NCBI GenBank assembly: GCA_910577655.1
Contig: CAJTOW010000098.1
Location: 1-14,681 of the forward strand
Reading direction: 5' to 3'
DNA from: an uncultured Lachnospiraceae bacterium
GTDB taxonomy: Bacteria; Bacillota; Clostridia; Lachnospirales; Lachnospiraceae
Length of the DNA stretch: 14,681 nt
The notes under the pieces: model-generated
The model's database searches: none
Told to the model about the DNA's origin: nothing
The model's input: only the letters and a program-made list of their open reading frames with translations
Shown: positions 6,542 through 13,030 of the stretch, one piece after another
Layout: every line of letters starts with the position of its first letter
Numbering within the stretch: position 1 is the first letter of the stretch
Translations under genes and position numbers: made by a program

Positions 6542-6877
6542 ATGGGAACATATAAGAATACGCCCCGCAGAACAGTGCGGCAAAAGCGCAGGGACCGTTG
6601 GAGCAACCGTATGGCGATCCTTGGTATCACGGCTGTAGTTTTCTGTCTGGGATTTGTTGTACATATCAAGAGCATTTCCATGCATAAGCGGGAGCTGGAC
6701 TACCAGGTGCGGGAGGAGCTGCTGGAGAAGCAGGTACAGCAGGAGGAAAACCGCGCCCGGGATCTGGAGGAGTACCGGGTCTACGTCCAGACCAAGCAGT
6801 ATATCGAAGAGGTGGCGAAACAGAAGCTGGGACTGGTGATGCCCGATGAAATCCTCTTGAAGCCCAGTCAGCAGTAG
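6542..6877 (+). CDS. divIC: Septum formation initiator DivIC/FtsB family
   Basis: The 111-residue bitopic membrane protein has a basic cytoplasmic N-terminus (PRRTVRQKRRDRW), one membrane segment (about residues 24-42, AILGITAVVFCLGFVV), and an external coiled coil (about 45-75) ending in the family patch TKQYIEEVAKQKLGLVMPDE. DivIC/FtsB forms the divisome complex with DivIB/FtsQ and FtsL. ATG 6542 is favoured; an earlier GTG (6509) in frame has no binding site and adds residues unlike the family. The upstream 6413-6541 is GC-rich with a 6-bp hairpin (CTGCGG 6431-6436 with CCGCAG 6443-6448) and no convincing gene. Confidence 0.88.
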   Translation: MGTYKNTPRRTVRQKRRDRWSNRMAILGITAVVFCLGFVVHIKSISMHKRELDYQVREELLEKQVQQEENRARDLEEYRVYVQTKQYIEEVAKQKLGLVMPDEILLKPSQQ

Positions 6878-6880
6878 CAT

Positions 6881-6925
6881 AAAATCCCTTCCTGCCGCAT
6901 ATAATGTGGCTTAGGAGGGGATTTT
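6881..6925 (+). promoter_or_regulatory. Two-tier hairpin sequestering the spoIIE Shine-Dalgarno, with TATAAT in its tip
   Basis: AAAATCCCTTCC (6881-6892) pairs with GGAGGGGATTTT (6914-6925), 12 bp with one wobble. An inner 7-bp stem pairs GCCGCAT (6894-6900) with ATGTGGC (6904-6910), one wobble, 3-nt loop. The 3' arm holds the GGAGGGG binding site (6914-6920) of the GTG start at 6927. The tip contains a perfect -10 box TATAAT (6900-6905) with no good -35 at 16-18 bp. A start near 6912 would give a leader of about 15 bases lacking the 5' arm. The hairpin begins 3 bases after the divIC stop. Confidence 0.65.
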
Positions 6926-6926
6926 T

Positions 6927-8339
6927 GTGTGGAGACGGACAAGACGCCGGGATATGGCGGATGTAAATATATATACGGCAAAGCGTTTGAAGGACATGGC
7001 CCAGTCACTGGGGCTTCTGGCACAGTCCTGCCAGGATGAGACCAGTGAAGGGAAGGGGCTTACCCGTGAGGATGCCGTGGCAGCCATGCAGATGGCAGCG
7101 GCCCTGGTGTGCGGGGACTGCAGCCGGTGCAATCTGTACAGCGGAAGCGAGAAGGAAGACAGCTATTATCTGTACTATCTGCTGCGGTCATTTGAGCAGA
7201 AAGGAAAGATAAGTCAGGAGGACATGCCCCGCTTCTTTACGGAACGGTGCCAGAGGCGGGAGGATTATCTGGCACAGCTGAACCGGAATCTGGGGCGTGC
7301 AACCATGAACCTGGAGTGGAAAAACCGCTTTCTGGAGAGCCGCGACACGGTCATGGTCCAGTTCAGGGAGCTGGCCGCCATTCTGGAGGAGTTTGCCCAC
7401 CAGATGGAAGAGGCCAGGGATATCACAGCGCCCAGGGAAGAAGCAGTCCGGCGCATGTTCCGCATGCATCACATGGCGGTGGAGAATCTTCTGCTGCTGG
7501 AATATGAGAACCACAGGCGGGAGGCCTATCTGACCCTACATACGACCAACGGAACCTGCGTTACCTCACGGGAGGCAGCGGAGCTTCTGGGACAGGCTCT
7601 GGGCAGCCGGGGCTGGTACGCGCCCCGGGACACCCGGAATCTGATCACCCGCCAGACAGCCACAGTACGGTTCACGGAGACCGGCAGCTACCAGATGCTC
7701 TACGGAGTGGCCCAGCGGACCGGGGACGGCTCGGAGGTGTCCGGGGACAGCTATACCTACTCAGCCAATACGCCGGGGCAGGTGATGATGAGCCTCTCTG
7801 ACGGCATGGGCTCCGGCCCCCAGGCAGAGCGGGAGAGCCGCCGGGTGGTGGAGCTGACCCAGCAGCTTCTGGAGGCAGGATTCTCCGCCAGAGCAGCCCT
7901 GAAGATGGTTAATACCATCCTGCTTTTGACAGGCAATGAGCCTCACCCGGCAACTCTGGATCTATGCTGTGTGGATCTCTATACCGGCGTCCTGGAGGCC
8001 ATGAAGCTGGGTGCAGTAGCCACCTTTATCCTGGGGACAGAGGGAATCAGCCTTCTGGAAGCCGGGGAGGTGCCTGCAGGCGTGCTGAGTCCCGTGGAAC
8101 CACTGCTGCTATCCCGAAAGCTGTGGGATGGCGACAAGATTGTCATGGTCACCGACGGCGTGGTAGACGCCTGCCCAGGAGAGGACAAAGAGGGCGCACT
8201 GTGTGAATTTCTGGAAAATCTGTCCGGGAAGAATGTCCAGGCCATGGCAGAACAGATCCTGGACTTCGCAAGCGGAGCCGGCGAAGAGGCACGGGATGAT
8301 ATGACGGTGCTGGTGGCCGGGGTGTGGAAGCGGGGATGA
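6927..8339 (+). CDS. spoIIE: SpoIIE-family PP2C phosphatase lacking the membrane domain
   Basis: The 470-residue protein matches the regulatory and catalytic regions of SpoIIE, the Mn-dependent PP2C phosphatase that dephosphorylates SpoIIAA to release sigma-F in the forespore. Region II is recognisable (VCGDCSRCNLY with three Cys; then LGRATMNLEWKNRFLESRD). The PP2C motifs are complete: SGDSY (D274), SDGMGSG (D292), TDGV (D410) and DDMTV (457-461). Bacillus SpoIIE is about 830 residues with about ten N-terminal membrane segments; here none is present, and the protein starts with a basic stretch. The GTG at 6927 has GGAGGGG 6 bases upstream; an ATG at 6954 is a weaker alternative. Location between divIC and tilS is that of spoIIE in Firmicutes. 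Loss of the membrane anchor should change its delivery to the polar septum. Confidence 0.88.
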   Translation: MWRRTRRRDMADVNIYTAKRLKDMAQSLGLLAQSCQDETSEGKGLTREDAVAAMQMAAALVCGDCSRCNLYSGSEKEDSYYLYYLLRSFEQKGKISQEDMPRFFTERCQRREDYLAQLNRNLGRATMNLEWKNRFLESRDTVMVQFRELAAILEEFAHQMEEARDITAPREEAVRRMFRMHHMAVENLLLLEYENHRREAYLTLHTTNGTCVTSREAAELLGQALGSRGWYAPRDTRNLITRQTATVRFTETGSYQMLYGVAQRTGDGSEVSGDSYTYSANTPGQVMMSLSDGMGSGPQAERESRRVVELTQQLLEAGFSARAALKMVNTILLLTGNEPHPATLDLCCVDLYTGVLEAMKLGAVATFILGTEGISLLEAGEVPAGVLSPVEPLLLSRKLWDGDKIVMVTDGVVDACPGEDKEGALCEFLENLSGKNVQAMAEQILDFASGAGEEARDDMTVLVAGVWKRG

Positions 8340-8386
8340 TATGGCTGATCTGGATATTTTAAATCCTAACAGTTCAGACGGTCTGT

Positions 8387-8509
8387 CTTCTTGCCCCCCC
8401 AAAAGTACCGGGGACAAGAAGCATCAGGCGCCCGCCTGATGTCAAATCGGATCAGAAAGCACTTATGCAAGCAAAAGCGTGTTTGCAACACACTTTCTGA
8501 TCCGATTTG
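8387..8509. repeat. Three back-to-back perfect or near-perfect hairpins in the spoIIE-tilS gap
   Basis: Hairpin A: CTTCTTG (8387-8393) with CAAGAAG (8415-8421), extended by CCCC/GGGG past a one-base bulge. Hairpin B: CATCAGGC (8422-8429) with GCCTGATG (8434-8441), GCCC loop. Hairpin C: a perfect 17-bp stem (8443-8459 with 8493-8509) with 33 inner bases that can form a small TGCAA/TTGCA stem. A and B abut, and one base separates B from C. None has a T-run. The gap 8340-8687 otherwise holds a weak promoter and a possible tiny ORF. Confidence 0.7.
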
Positions 8510-8565
8510 CCGCCCGTCGGAACTATTACTTTAAACCACCCGGAAAAGGGAATTGGCAAAAAGAA

Positions 8566-8594
8566 TTGCATAAAAATGGAAATGTGGGTATATT
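8566..8594 (+). promoter_or_regulatory. Possible promoter upstream of tilS
   Basis: TTGCAT (8566-8571), a 17-bp spacer and TATATT (8589-8594, 5 of 6) form a modest SigA-type promoter. The -35 matches only 3 of 6. It lies just downstream of the three-hairpin element and would serve tilS-hpt-ftsH. Confidence 0.35.
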
Positions 8595-8613
8595 AAATGG
8601 AGGAAATTTATTA

Positions 8614-8691
8614 TTGCAGAAGGCCGCGGTGTGTTCAGGGAAAACAGTGGGATTCCAGGGAAGCACCGTGGAGATGGTTGGACATAAATGA
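8614..8691 (+). CDS. Possible 25-residue leader peptide overlapping the tilS start
   Basis: A TTG at 8614 has GGAGG (8599-8603) 10 bases upstream and opens 25 codons ending with TGA at 8689-8691, which overlaps the tilS ATG (8688-8690) as ATGA. tilS itself has only a distant GGAG (8670-8673, 14 bases before ATG). Coupling through this short ORF would explain how tilS is translated. The peptide has no recognisable family, and the TTG start is uncertain; the longer frame opening at 8479 runs through the hairpin element and is not supported. Confidence 0.2.
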   Translation: MQKAAVCSGKTVGFQGSTVEMVGHK

Positions 8692-10454
8692 TGGATATGC
8701 TTTGGAAGGTACGGACATTTATTAAAGAAGAAGACCTGCTGGCCGCCGGGGATGGGGTTCTGGTTGCTTTGTCGGGGGGAGCAGATTCGGTCTGCCTCTT
8801 GCTGGTTTTGTCAGAGCTGGCAGGAGAAGGAGGATGGGAGATCCGGGCGATGCATGTGCACCACGGTCTCCGGGGGCAGGAGGCAGACCGGGATGAGGAT
8901 TTTGTCAGAAAGCTGTGCGGCAGACTGGGTGTGCCGCTTTTTGTCGTGCACAGGGATGTGGCCGGATATGCCAGGGAGCATGGACTGTCTGCCGAGGAGG
9001 CAGGCCGTATCCTGCGTTACCAGGCTCTGGAAGAATATGGGAAAAGCTGGGAAAAGAATGTGATAAGCCCGGACAGCCAGGTACGGATTGCCGTGGCCCA
9101 TCACCAGGATGACAATGTAGAAACCATCCTGCATCACCTTCTCCGGGGCAGCGGGCTTCGGGGGCTGGGAGGGATACTTCCGGCCCAGGGGAACCGGATC
9201 CGGCCTCTGCTGTGTGTAAGCCGCAAGGAGATCATGTTGTTCCTGCGGGAGCGGAGACAGGACTGGTGTGAGGACTCCACCAACTGCTCCACGGATTATA
9301 CCCGGAACCGGATCCGCAGGGAACTGCTTCCTTATATGAAGACGTACATTAATGAGGGAGCAGCAGAGAATATCCTGCGAAGCGGGAATATGTTCAGGGA
9401 TATAGACCGGTATCTGGCCGGACAGGCAGAAGCCGTGTGGAAACAGGCAGGGGAAATGTCCGTTAAGAATCCATGTGCCAGAATCCGCTGCAAAGCATTT
9501 CTGGCACAGGATCCGGTGATCCGCTCCTATCTGGTCCGCCATATGCTGGATCTGACAGCGCCGGGGCAGAAGGATATTACGGCGCGGCATTTCCGGCAGA
9601 TTGAGGCATTGGCCGGGAAGCCCAGCGGCAGCAGGTGCGACCTGCCGGGAGCGCTGGCAGCAAAACGGGATTATGAATATCTGGTGGTGGAGGCGGCAGA
9701 GCCAGAGACCAGTACCCATAGGAGCAATACCGGAAATACAGCAATGGAAATATCAGCCTGCCCGGGTGTACCGGGGGCTGGAAGCAAAGTGTCCGGAGAA
9801 GCTGTCACCTCATTCACTCCGCCTCTTCCCGGCGCAGGCAGTATGCAGGTGGGAAAAATGACCCTTATGACATTCCCGTTAATATCCTCTGCTTCAGCTT
9901 CTTCACCGGCAGGATCCCGTTCCCCGGTTTCTGTGGCTGCTTCGGCTTTGGCCGTTTCCTCCAGGTCCTCTGCTTTGTCCCTGACGGACCTGTCAGTACC
10001 TGATGAAGGGCCAGGTCCAGATACCGGCCAGACCCCTGATACAGCGGCGTTTTCCCCGGAAAAAGCAAAAGAAATTCCCAAAAACCAGTATACGAAATGG
10101 TTTGATTATGATAGAATTAAAGATACGCTATCGATCCGTGTCTGGAGGAAGGGCGATTATCTGACACTCAGGGGCGGGGGACGCAAGATGCTGAACCGCT
10201 TTATGATTGATGAGAAGATTTCCAGGGATGTGAGACAGGGGATCCAGGTCCTTGCAGAGGGATCCCATGTGTTGTGGGTGATCGGATACAGGATCAGCGA
10301 ATATTACAAGATTACTGATGACACGCAGGCAGTATTGCAGGCGGATTGGAACGGAGGAGAAACGGATGGCAGAGAGGATACGTGTCCTGTTGACAGAAGA
10401 AGAGGTAAACCGGAGGATCAGCGAGATAGCCGCACAGATCAGCCAGGACTATGA
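8688..10454 (+). CDS. tilS: tRNA(Ile)-lysidine synthase TilS with a long low-complexity insert
   Basis: TilS ligates lysine to C34 of tRNA-Ile2 using ATP. The PP-loop SGGADS is at residues 29-34, followed by HVHHGLRG, VAHHQDDNVET, GSGLRGLGGI and the tRNA-contact part EDSTN/YTRNRIRRELLPYM; the C-terminal domain has WRKGDY and RFMIDEKISRD. The start cannot be upstream of 8688 because a TAA occupies 8685-8687. At 588 residues it is about 120 longer than typical Clostridia TilS. The excess is a Ser/Ala/Pro/Gly-rich stretch at about residues 341-461 between the middle domain and the C-terminal domain. Its last 30 codons overlap hpt in another frame, encoding a charged tail unlike the family. Translation may be coupled to a short upstream ORF. 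Confidence 0.92.
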   Translation: MMDMLWKVRTFIKEEDLLAAGDGVLVALSGGADSVCLLLVLSELAGEGGWEIRAMHVHHGLRGQEADRDEDFVRKLCGRLGVPLFVVHRDVAGYAREHGLSAEEAGRILRYQALEEYGKSWEKNVISPDSQVRIAVAHHQDDNVETILHHLLRGSGLRGLGGILPAQGNRIRPLLCVSRKEIMLFLRERRQDWCEDSTNCSTDYTRNRIRRELLPYMKTYINEGAAENILRSGNMFRDIDRYLAGQAEAVWKQAGEMSVKNPCARIRCKAFLAQDPVIRSYLVRHMLDLTAPGQKDITARHFRQIEALAGKPSGSRCDLPGALAAKRDYEYLVVEAAEPETSTHRSNTGNTAMEISACPGVPGAGSKVSGEAVTSFTPPLPGAGSMQVGKMTLMTFPLISSASASSPAGSRSPVSVAASALAVSSRSSALSLTDLSVPDEGPGPDTGQTPDTAAFSPEKAKEIPKNQYTKWFDYDRIKDTLSIRVWRKGDYLTLRGGGRKMLNRFMIDEKISRDVRQGIQVLAEGSHVLWVIGYRISEYYKITDDTQAVLQADWNGGETDGREDTCPVDRRRGKPEDQRDSRTDQPGL

Positions 10455-10890
10455 AGGAAGGGCAGTTCATCTGATCTGCGTGCTCAAGGGAGGCGTATTC
10501 TTCACCTGCGAGCTGGCCAAACGGCTGACGGTTCCGGTCAGTCTGGACTTTATGTCCGTGTCCAGCTACGGCGACGATACCAAATCCAGCGGGGTAGTCC
10601 GTATCGTGAAGGATCTGGACGAATCCCTGAAGGGCAAGGAAGTCCTGATTGTGGAAGATATTATCGATTCCGGGAGAACTCTTTCCTATCTGATCGAGGT
10701 CCTCAGACAGAGAGGGCCGGAGAGCATCCGTCTCTGCACACTTCTTGACAAGCCGGAGCGCCGGGTGAAGAAACAGGTGAAGGTCGATTACACCTGCTTC
10801 ACCATTCCGGATGAGTTCGTGGTGGGATATGGGCTGGACTATGCCCAGAGGTACCGGAACCTCCCGTATATCGGTGTCGTGGAATTTTAA
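10366..10890 (+). CDS. hpt: Hypoxanthine-guanine phosphoribosyltransferase
   Basis: The 174-residue protein converts hypoxanthine or guanine plus PRPP to IMP or GMP. The PRPP-binding loop VLIVEDIIDSGRTL is at residues 93-106, with the early motif VLKGGVFF and the late CFTIPDEFVVGYGLDY (base- and Mg-binding part), followed by RNLPYIGVV. ATG 10366 is chosen because GGAGGAG (10353-10359) lies 6 bases upstream; the longer frame from 10318 adds residues unlike the family. The first 89 bases lie inside the tilS coding sequence, so the two are linked at the translation level. tilS-hpt-ftsH is a conserved Firmicutes order. Confidence 0.95.
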   Translation: MAERIRVLLTEEEVNRRISEIAAQISQDYEGRAVHLICVLKGGVFFTCELAKRLTVPVSLDFMSVSSYGDDTKSSGVVRIVKDLDESLKGKEVLIVEDIIDSGRTLSYLIEVLRQRGPESIRLCTLLDKPERRVKKQVKVDYTCFTIPDEFVVGYGLDYAQRYRNLPYIGVVEF

Positions 10891-10891
10891 A

Positions 10892-10944
10892 ATGTACTCC
10901 TGGGATCTCATTATGCCTGATTTTGTGAGACCCCGGGAGTACAT
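10892..10944 (+). promoter_or_regulatory. Long hairpin between hpt and ftsH
   Basis: The 19-base arms 10892-10910 and 10926-10944 pair with one wobble and one A-C mismatch around a 15-nt loop. The stem starts 2 bases after the hpt stop and ends 9 bases before the ftsH AAGGAGG. With no T-run it is not a standard terminator; an mRNA-processing or 3'-end stability element is more likely. Confidence 0.6.
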
Positions 10945-10968
10945 CAGAACAATAAGGAGGCAGCTTTT

Positions 10969-12768
10969 GTGAGACAGCAGACGTATCGGATTATGGGGCT
11001 GCTGGTTCTGCTGATGTTTTTGATGGGCATGCTTCGGGTCTTGCCGACTACCAGCCACCAGCAGATGACGAACCAGCAGTTTAAGGAAGCCCTGGAGGGC
11101 AGCGGGATCCAGAATGTGGTGATCCGGCAGAATGAGCAGACGCCCACAGGCGAAGTACAGATGCAGATTAATGGGGAGACTTATGTCACCTATGTGGCGG
11201 ATGTGCAGGAGATCCAGAAGCTTCTGGAGTCTAAGAATATTGATTATCTTCTGGGCAATGTTCCCCAGAACAGTTACTGGATGACCGTGATCTTCCCTGT
11301 GGTGCTTTCCGCAGGTATGGTGATGATCGTGGTCTTCATGATGAACATGCGGGCAGGCGCAGGCAGCTCCAACTCCAAGATGATGAATTTCGGCCGGAGC
11401 CGTGCGCGGCTGAGCCGCAACAGCAATGTGACGTTTAAAAGTGTGGCAGGACTGAAGGAGGAGAAGGAAGACTTAGAGGAGATGGTAGACTTTCTGCGGG
11501 ATCCCCAGAAGTACACCTCCCTGGGGGCCCGGATTCCCAAAGGCTTTCTTTTGGTGGGGCCTCCCGGAACAGGTAAAACCCTGCTGGCCAAGGCTGTGGC
11601 CGGAGAGGCAGGGGTTCCCTTTTTCAGCATTTCCGGATCAGACTTTGTGGAAATGTTCGTAGGCGTGGGTGCATCCCGTGTCCGGGACCTGTTTGAGGAT
11701 GCCAAGAAGAATGCTCCCTGCATTGTATTCATCGATGAGATCGACGCGGTGGCACGCCGTAGAGGAACCGGCATGGGAGGCGGCCATGACGAGCGGGAGC
11801 AGACCCTGAACCAGCTGCTTGTGGAGATGGACGGCTTTGGAGTCAATGAAGGGATCATCGTCATGGCAGCGACCAACCGGGTAGATATCCTGGATCCTGC
11901 GATTCTGCGTCCGGGCCGGTTTGACCGGAAGGTGGGCGTGGGCAGGCCGGATGTGGTGGGCCGTGAGGAGATCCTCAAGGTACATTCCCACCGGAAGCCT
12001 CTTTCAGAGGACGTGGATCTGAGACGGGTGGCCCGGACTACCTCCGGCTTTACCGGAGCGGACCTGGAGAACCTGATGAATGAGGCCGCGATCCTGGCAG
12101 CCAGGGAGAACCGGAAGTTCATCATTCAGTCGGATATTGACCGTTCCTTCGTGAAGGTGGGGATCGGTGCCGAGAAGCGGAGCAGGATTATCTCCGAGAA
12201 GGAGAAGCGGATCACCGCCTACCATGAGGCGGGCCACGCGATCCTGTTCCATGTGCTGCCGGATGTGGGGCCGGTTCATACAGTTTCCATCATTCCCACA
12301 GGCACCGGGGCGGCAGGCTATACTATGCCCCTGCCGGATGAGGACGAGATGTTCAACACACGGGGCAGGATGCTGCAGAATATCATGGTGTCCCTGGGAG
12401 GCCGCATTGCGGAAGAGATCATTTTCGAGGATGTGACCACAGGAGCGTCCCAGGATATCAAGCAGGCGACCAAGATTGCCCGTGCCATGGTGACCCGTTA
12501 TGGTATGTCAGAGCGTGTGGGGATGATTGATTACGGCAGCAATGAAGACGAGGTATTCATTGGCCGGGATCTGGCCCATGCCAAGAGCTACGGTGAACAG
12601 GTAGCCACAACTATTGATGATGAGGTCAAGCGCATTATTGATGAATGTTACCAGAAGGCGAAGACAATTATACTGGAGCACCAGTCGGTGCTGGAGAGCT
12701 GCTGTGCGCTCCTGATTGAGAAGGAAAAGATTGGGCAACAGGAATTTGAAGGGTTATTTGGGACGTAG
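10969..12768 (+). CDS. ftsH: ATP-dependent zinc metalloprotease FtsH
   Basis: The 599-residue membrane-anchored AAA+ protease degrades unassembled membrane proteins and some regulators. It has two N-terminal membrane segments (about residues 8-25 and 104-126) around a small external domain, a AAA module with Walker A GPPGTGKT (197-204) and Walker B CIVFIDEID (251-259), the second region of homology (ATNRVDILDPAILRPGRFDR), and a peptidase domain with HEAGH (419-423) and the third zinc ligand D496 (GASQDI). The GTG start at 10969 is supported by AAGGAGG (10954-10960) 8 bases upstream. It is somewhat shorter at the C-terminus than the Bacillus protein. A terminator follows at 12911. Confidence 0.97.
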   Translation: MRQQTYRIMGLLVLLMFLMGMLRVLPTTSHQQMTNQQFKEALEGSGIQNVVIRQNEQTPTGEVQMQINGETYVTYVADVQEIQKLLESKNIDYLLGNVPQNSYWMTVIFPVVLSAGMVMIVVFMMNMRAGAGSSNSKMMNFGRSRARLSRNSNVTFKSVAGLKEEKEDLEEMVDFLRDPQKYTSLGARIPKGFLLVGPPGTGKTLLAKAVAGEAGVPFFSISGSDFVEMFVGVGASRVRDLFEDAKKNAPCIVFIDEIDAVARRRGTGMGGGHDEREQTLNQLLVEMDGFGVNEGIIVMAATNRVDILDPAILRPGRFDRKVGVGRPDVVGREEILKVHSHRKPLSEDVDLRRVARTTSGFTGADLENLMNEAAILAARENRKFIIQSDIDRSFVKVGIGAEKRSRIISEKEKRITAYHEAGHAILFHVLPDVGPVHTVSIIPTGTGAAGYTMPLPDEDEMFNTRGRMLQNIMVSLGGRIAEEIIFEDVTTGASQDIKQATKIARAMVTRYGMSERVGMIDYGSNEDEVFIGRDLAHAKSYGEQVATTIDDEVKRIIDECYQKAKTIILEHQSVLESCCALLIEKEKIGQQEFEGLFGT

Positions 12769-12829
12769 TAAATGTGCATAAAAAACGTGGAAAAATTTTT
12801 TTCGGTTTGTGCACACTTATTTTGGGAGG

Positions 12830-12843
12830 TATGCTATTATAAT
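12830..12843 (+). promoter_or_regulatory. Extended -10 promoter candidate after ftsH
   Basis: TATGCTATTATAAT (12830-12843) offers TGC-TATTAT (12835-12840) as an extended -10 or a perfect TATAAT (12838-12843). No consensus -35 stands at the right distance. Transcription would begin near 12847-12850 and meet the hairpin at 12911 after about 60 bases. Confidence 0.4.
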
Positions 12844-12910
12844 AGACGTAACCCCCCAATACATTATATAGTTTTTGCTACACCCCATAAGAAACGAAAT
12901 ACCTTCTCCT

Positions 12911-12950
12911 GAAAGAGCCAGCTGCATAGCTGGCTCTTTCGCTTTCTCTT
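12911..12950 (+). terminator. Intrinsic terminator after ftsH
   Basis: A perfect 13-bp stem (GAAAGAGCCAGCT 12911-12923 with AGCTGGCTCTTTC 12928-12940) closes a 4-base GCAT loop, followed by the T-rich GCTTTCTCTT. This is the most convincing terminator in the window, though the tail is interrupted by C and G. It should end the tilS-hpt-ftsH transcript, or attenuate one begun near 12850. Confidence 0.75.
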
Positions 12951-12978
12951 GTGTTGTGTAACGAATATATGCTATACA
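12949..12978 (+). promoter_or_regulatory. Extended -10 promoter of the GH13 amylase gene
   Basis: TTGTGT (12949-12954), an 18-bp spacer and TGC-TATACA (-10 at 12973-12978, 5 of 6, extended) lie just downstream of the terminator. The expected start is near 12985, about 46 bases before ATG 13031. Confidence 0.5.
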
Positions 12979-13030
12979 AAAGTCACAGGGGAAGGTGGTA
13001 TCAGCTGTGGCGGCAGGAAGGAAAGAAATT

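Noticed and set aside
6405..6640. Alternative frame after yabQ reading CGRTCGNCRSCKR, zinc-finger-like
   Set aside because: There is no start codon or binding site, it runs into divIC in the wrong frame, and Cys codons are expected from the TGC-rich repeats here. It might be an old yabQ tail, but I cannot support that.
6840..6900. Spo0A box upstream of spoIIE
   Set aside because: Bacillus spoIIE is Spo0A-activated, so I looked for TGTCGAA or its complement between 6840 and 6910 and found none.
8479..8691. 70-residue plus-strand frame upstream of tilS
   Set aside because: Its first part is made of the 17-bp hairpin arm and the promoter region, with no binding site at the ATG. Only the last 25 codons have a plausible start, reported separately at low confidence.
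9671..10081. 136-residue minus-strand frame inside the tilS insert
   Set aside because: I considered whether the insert is a gene nested antisense in tilS. The frame is low-complexity, has no binding site, and mirrors the Ser/Pro/Gly composition of the plus strand.
12949..12980. Possible CcpA (cre) operator near the amylase promoter
   Set aside because: I tried to fit the TGNNANCG pattern around 12956-12963 and the TG half is misplaced, so there is no acceptable match.
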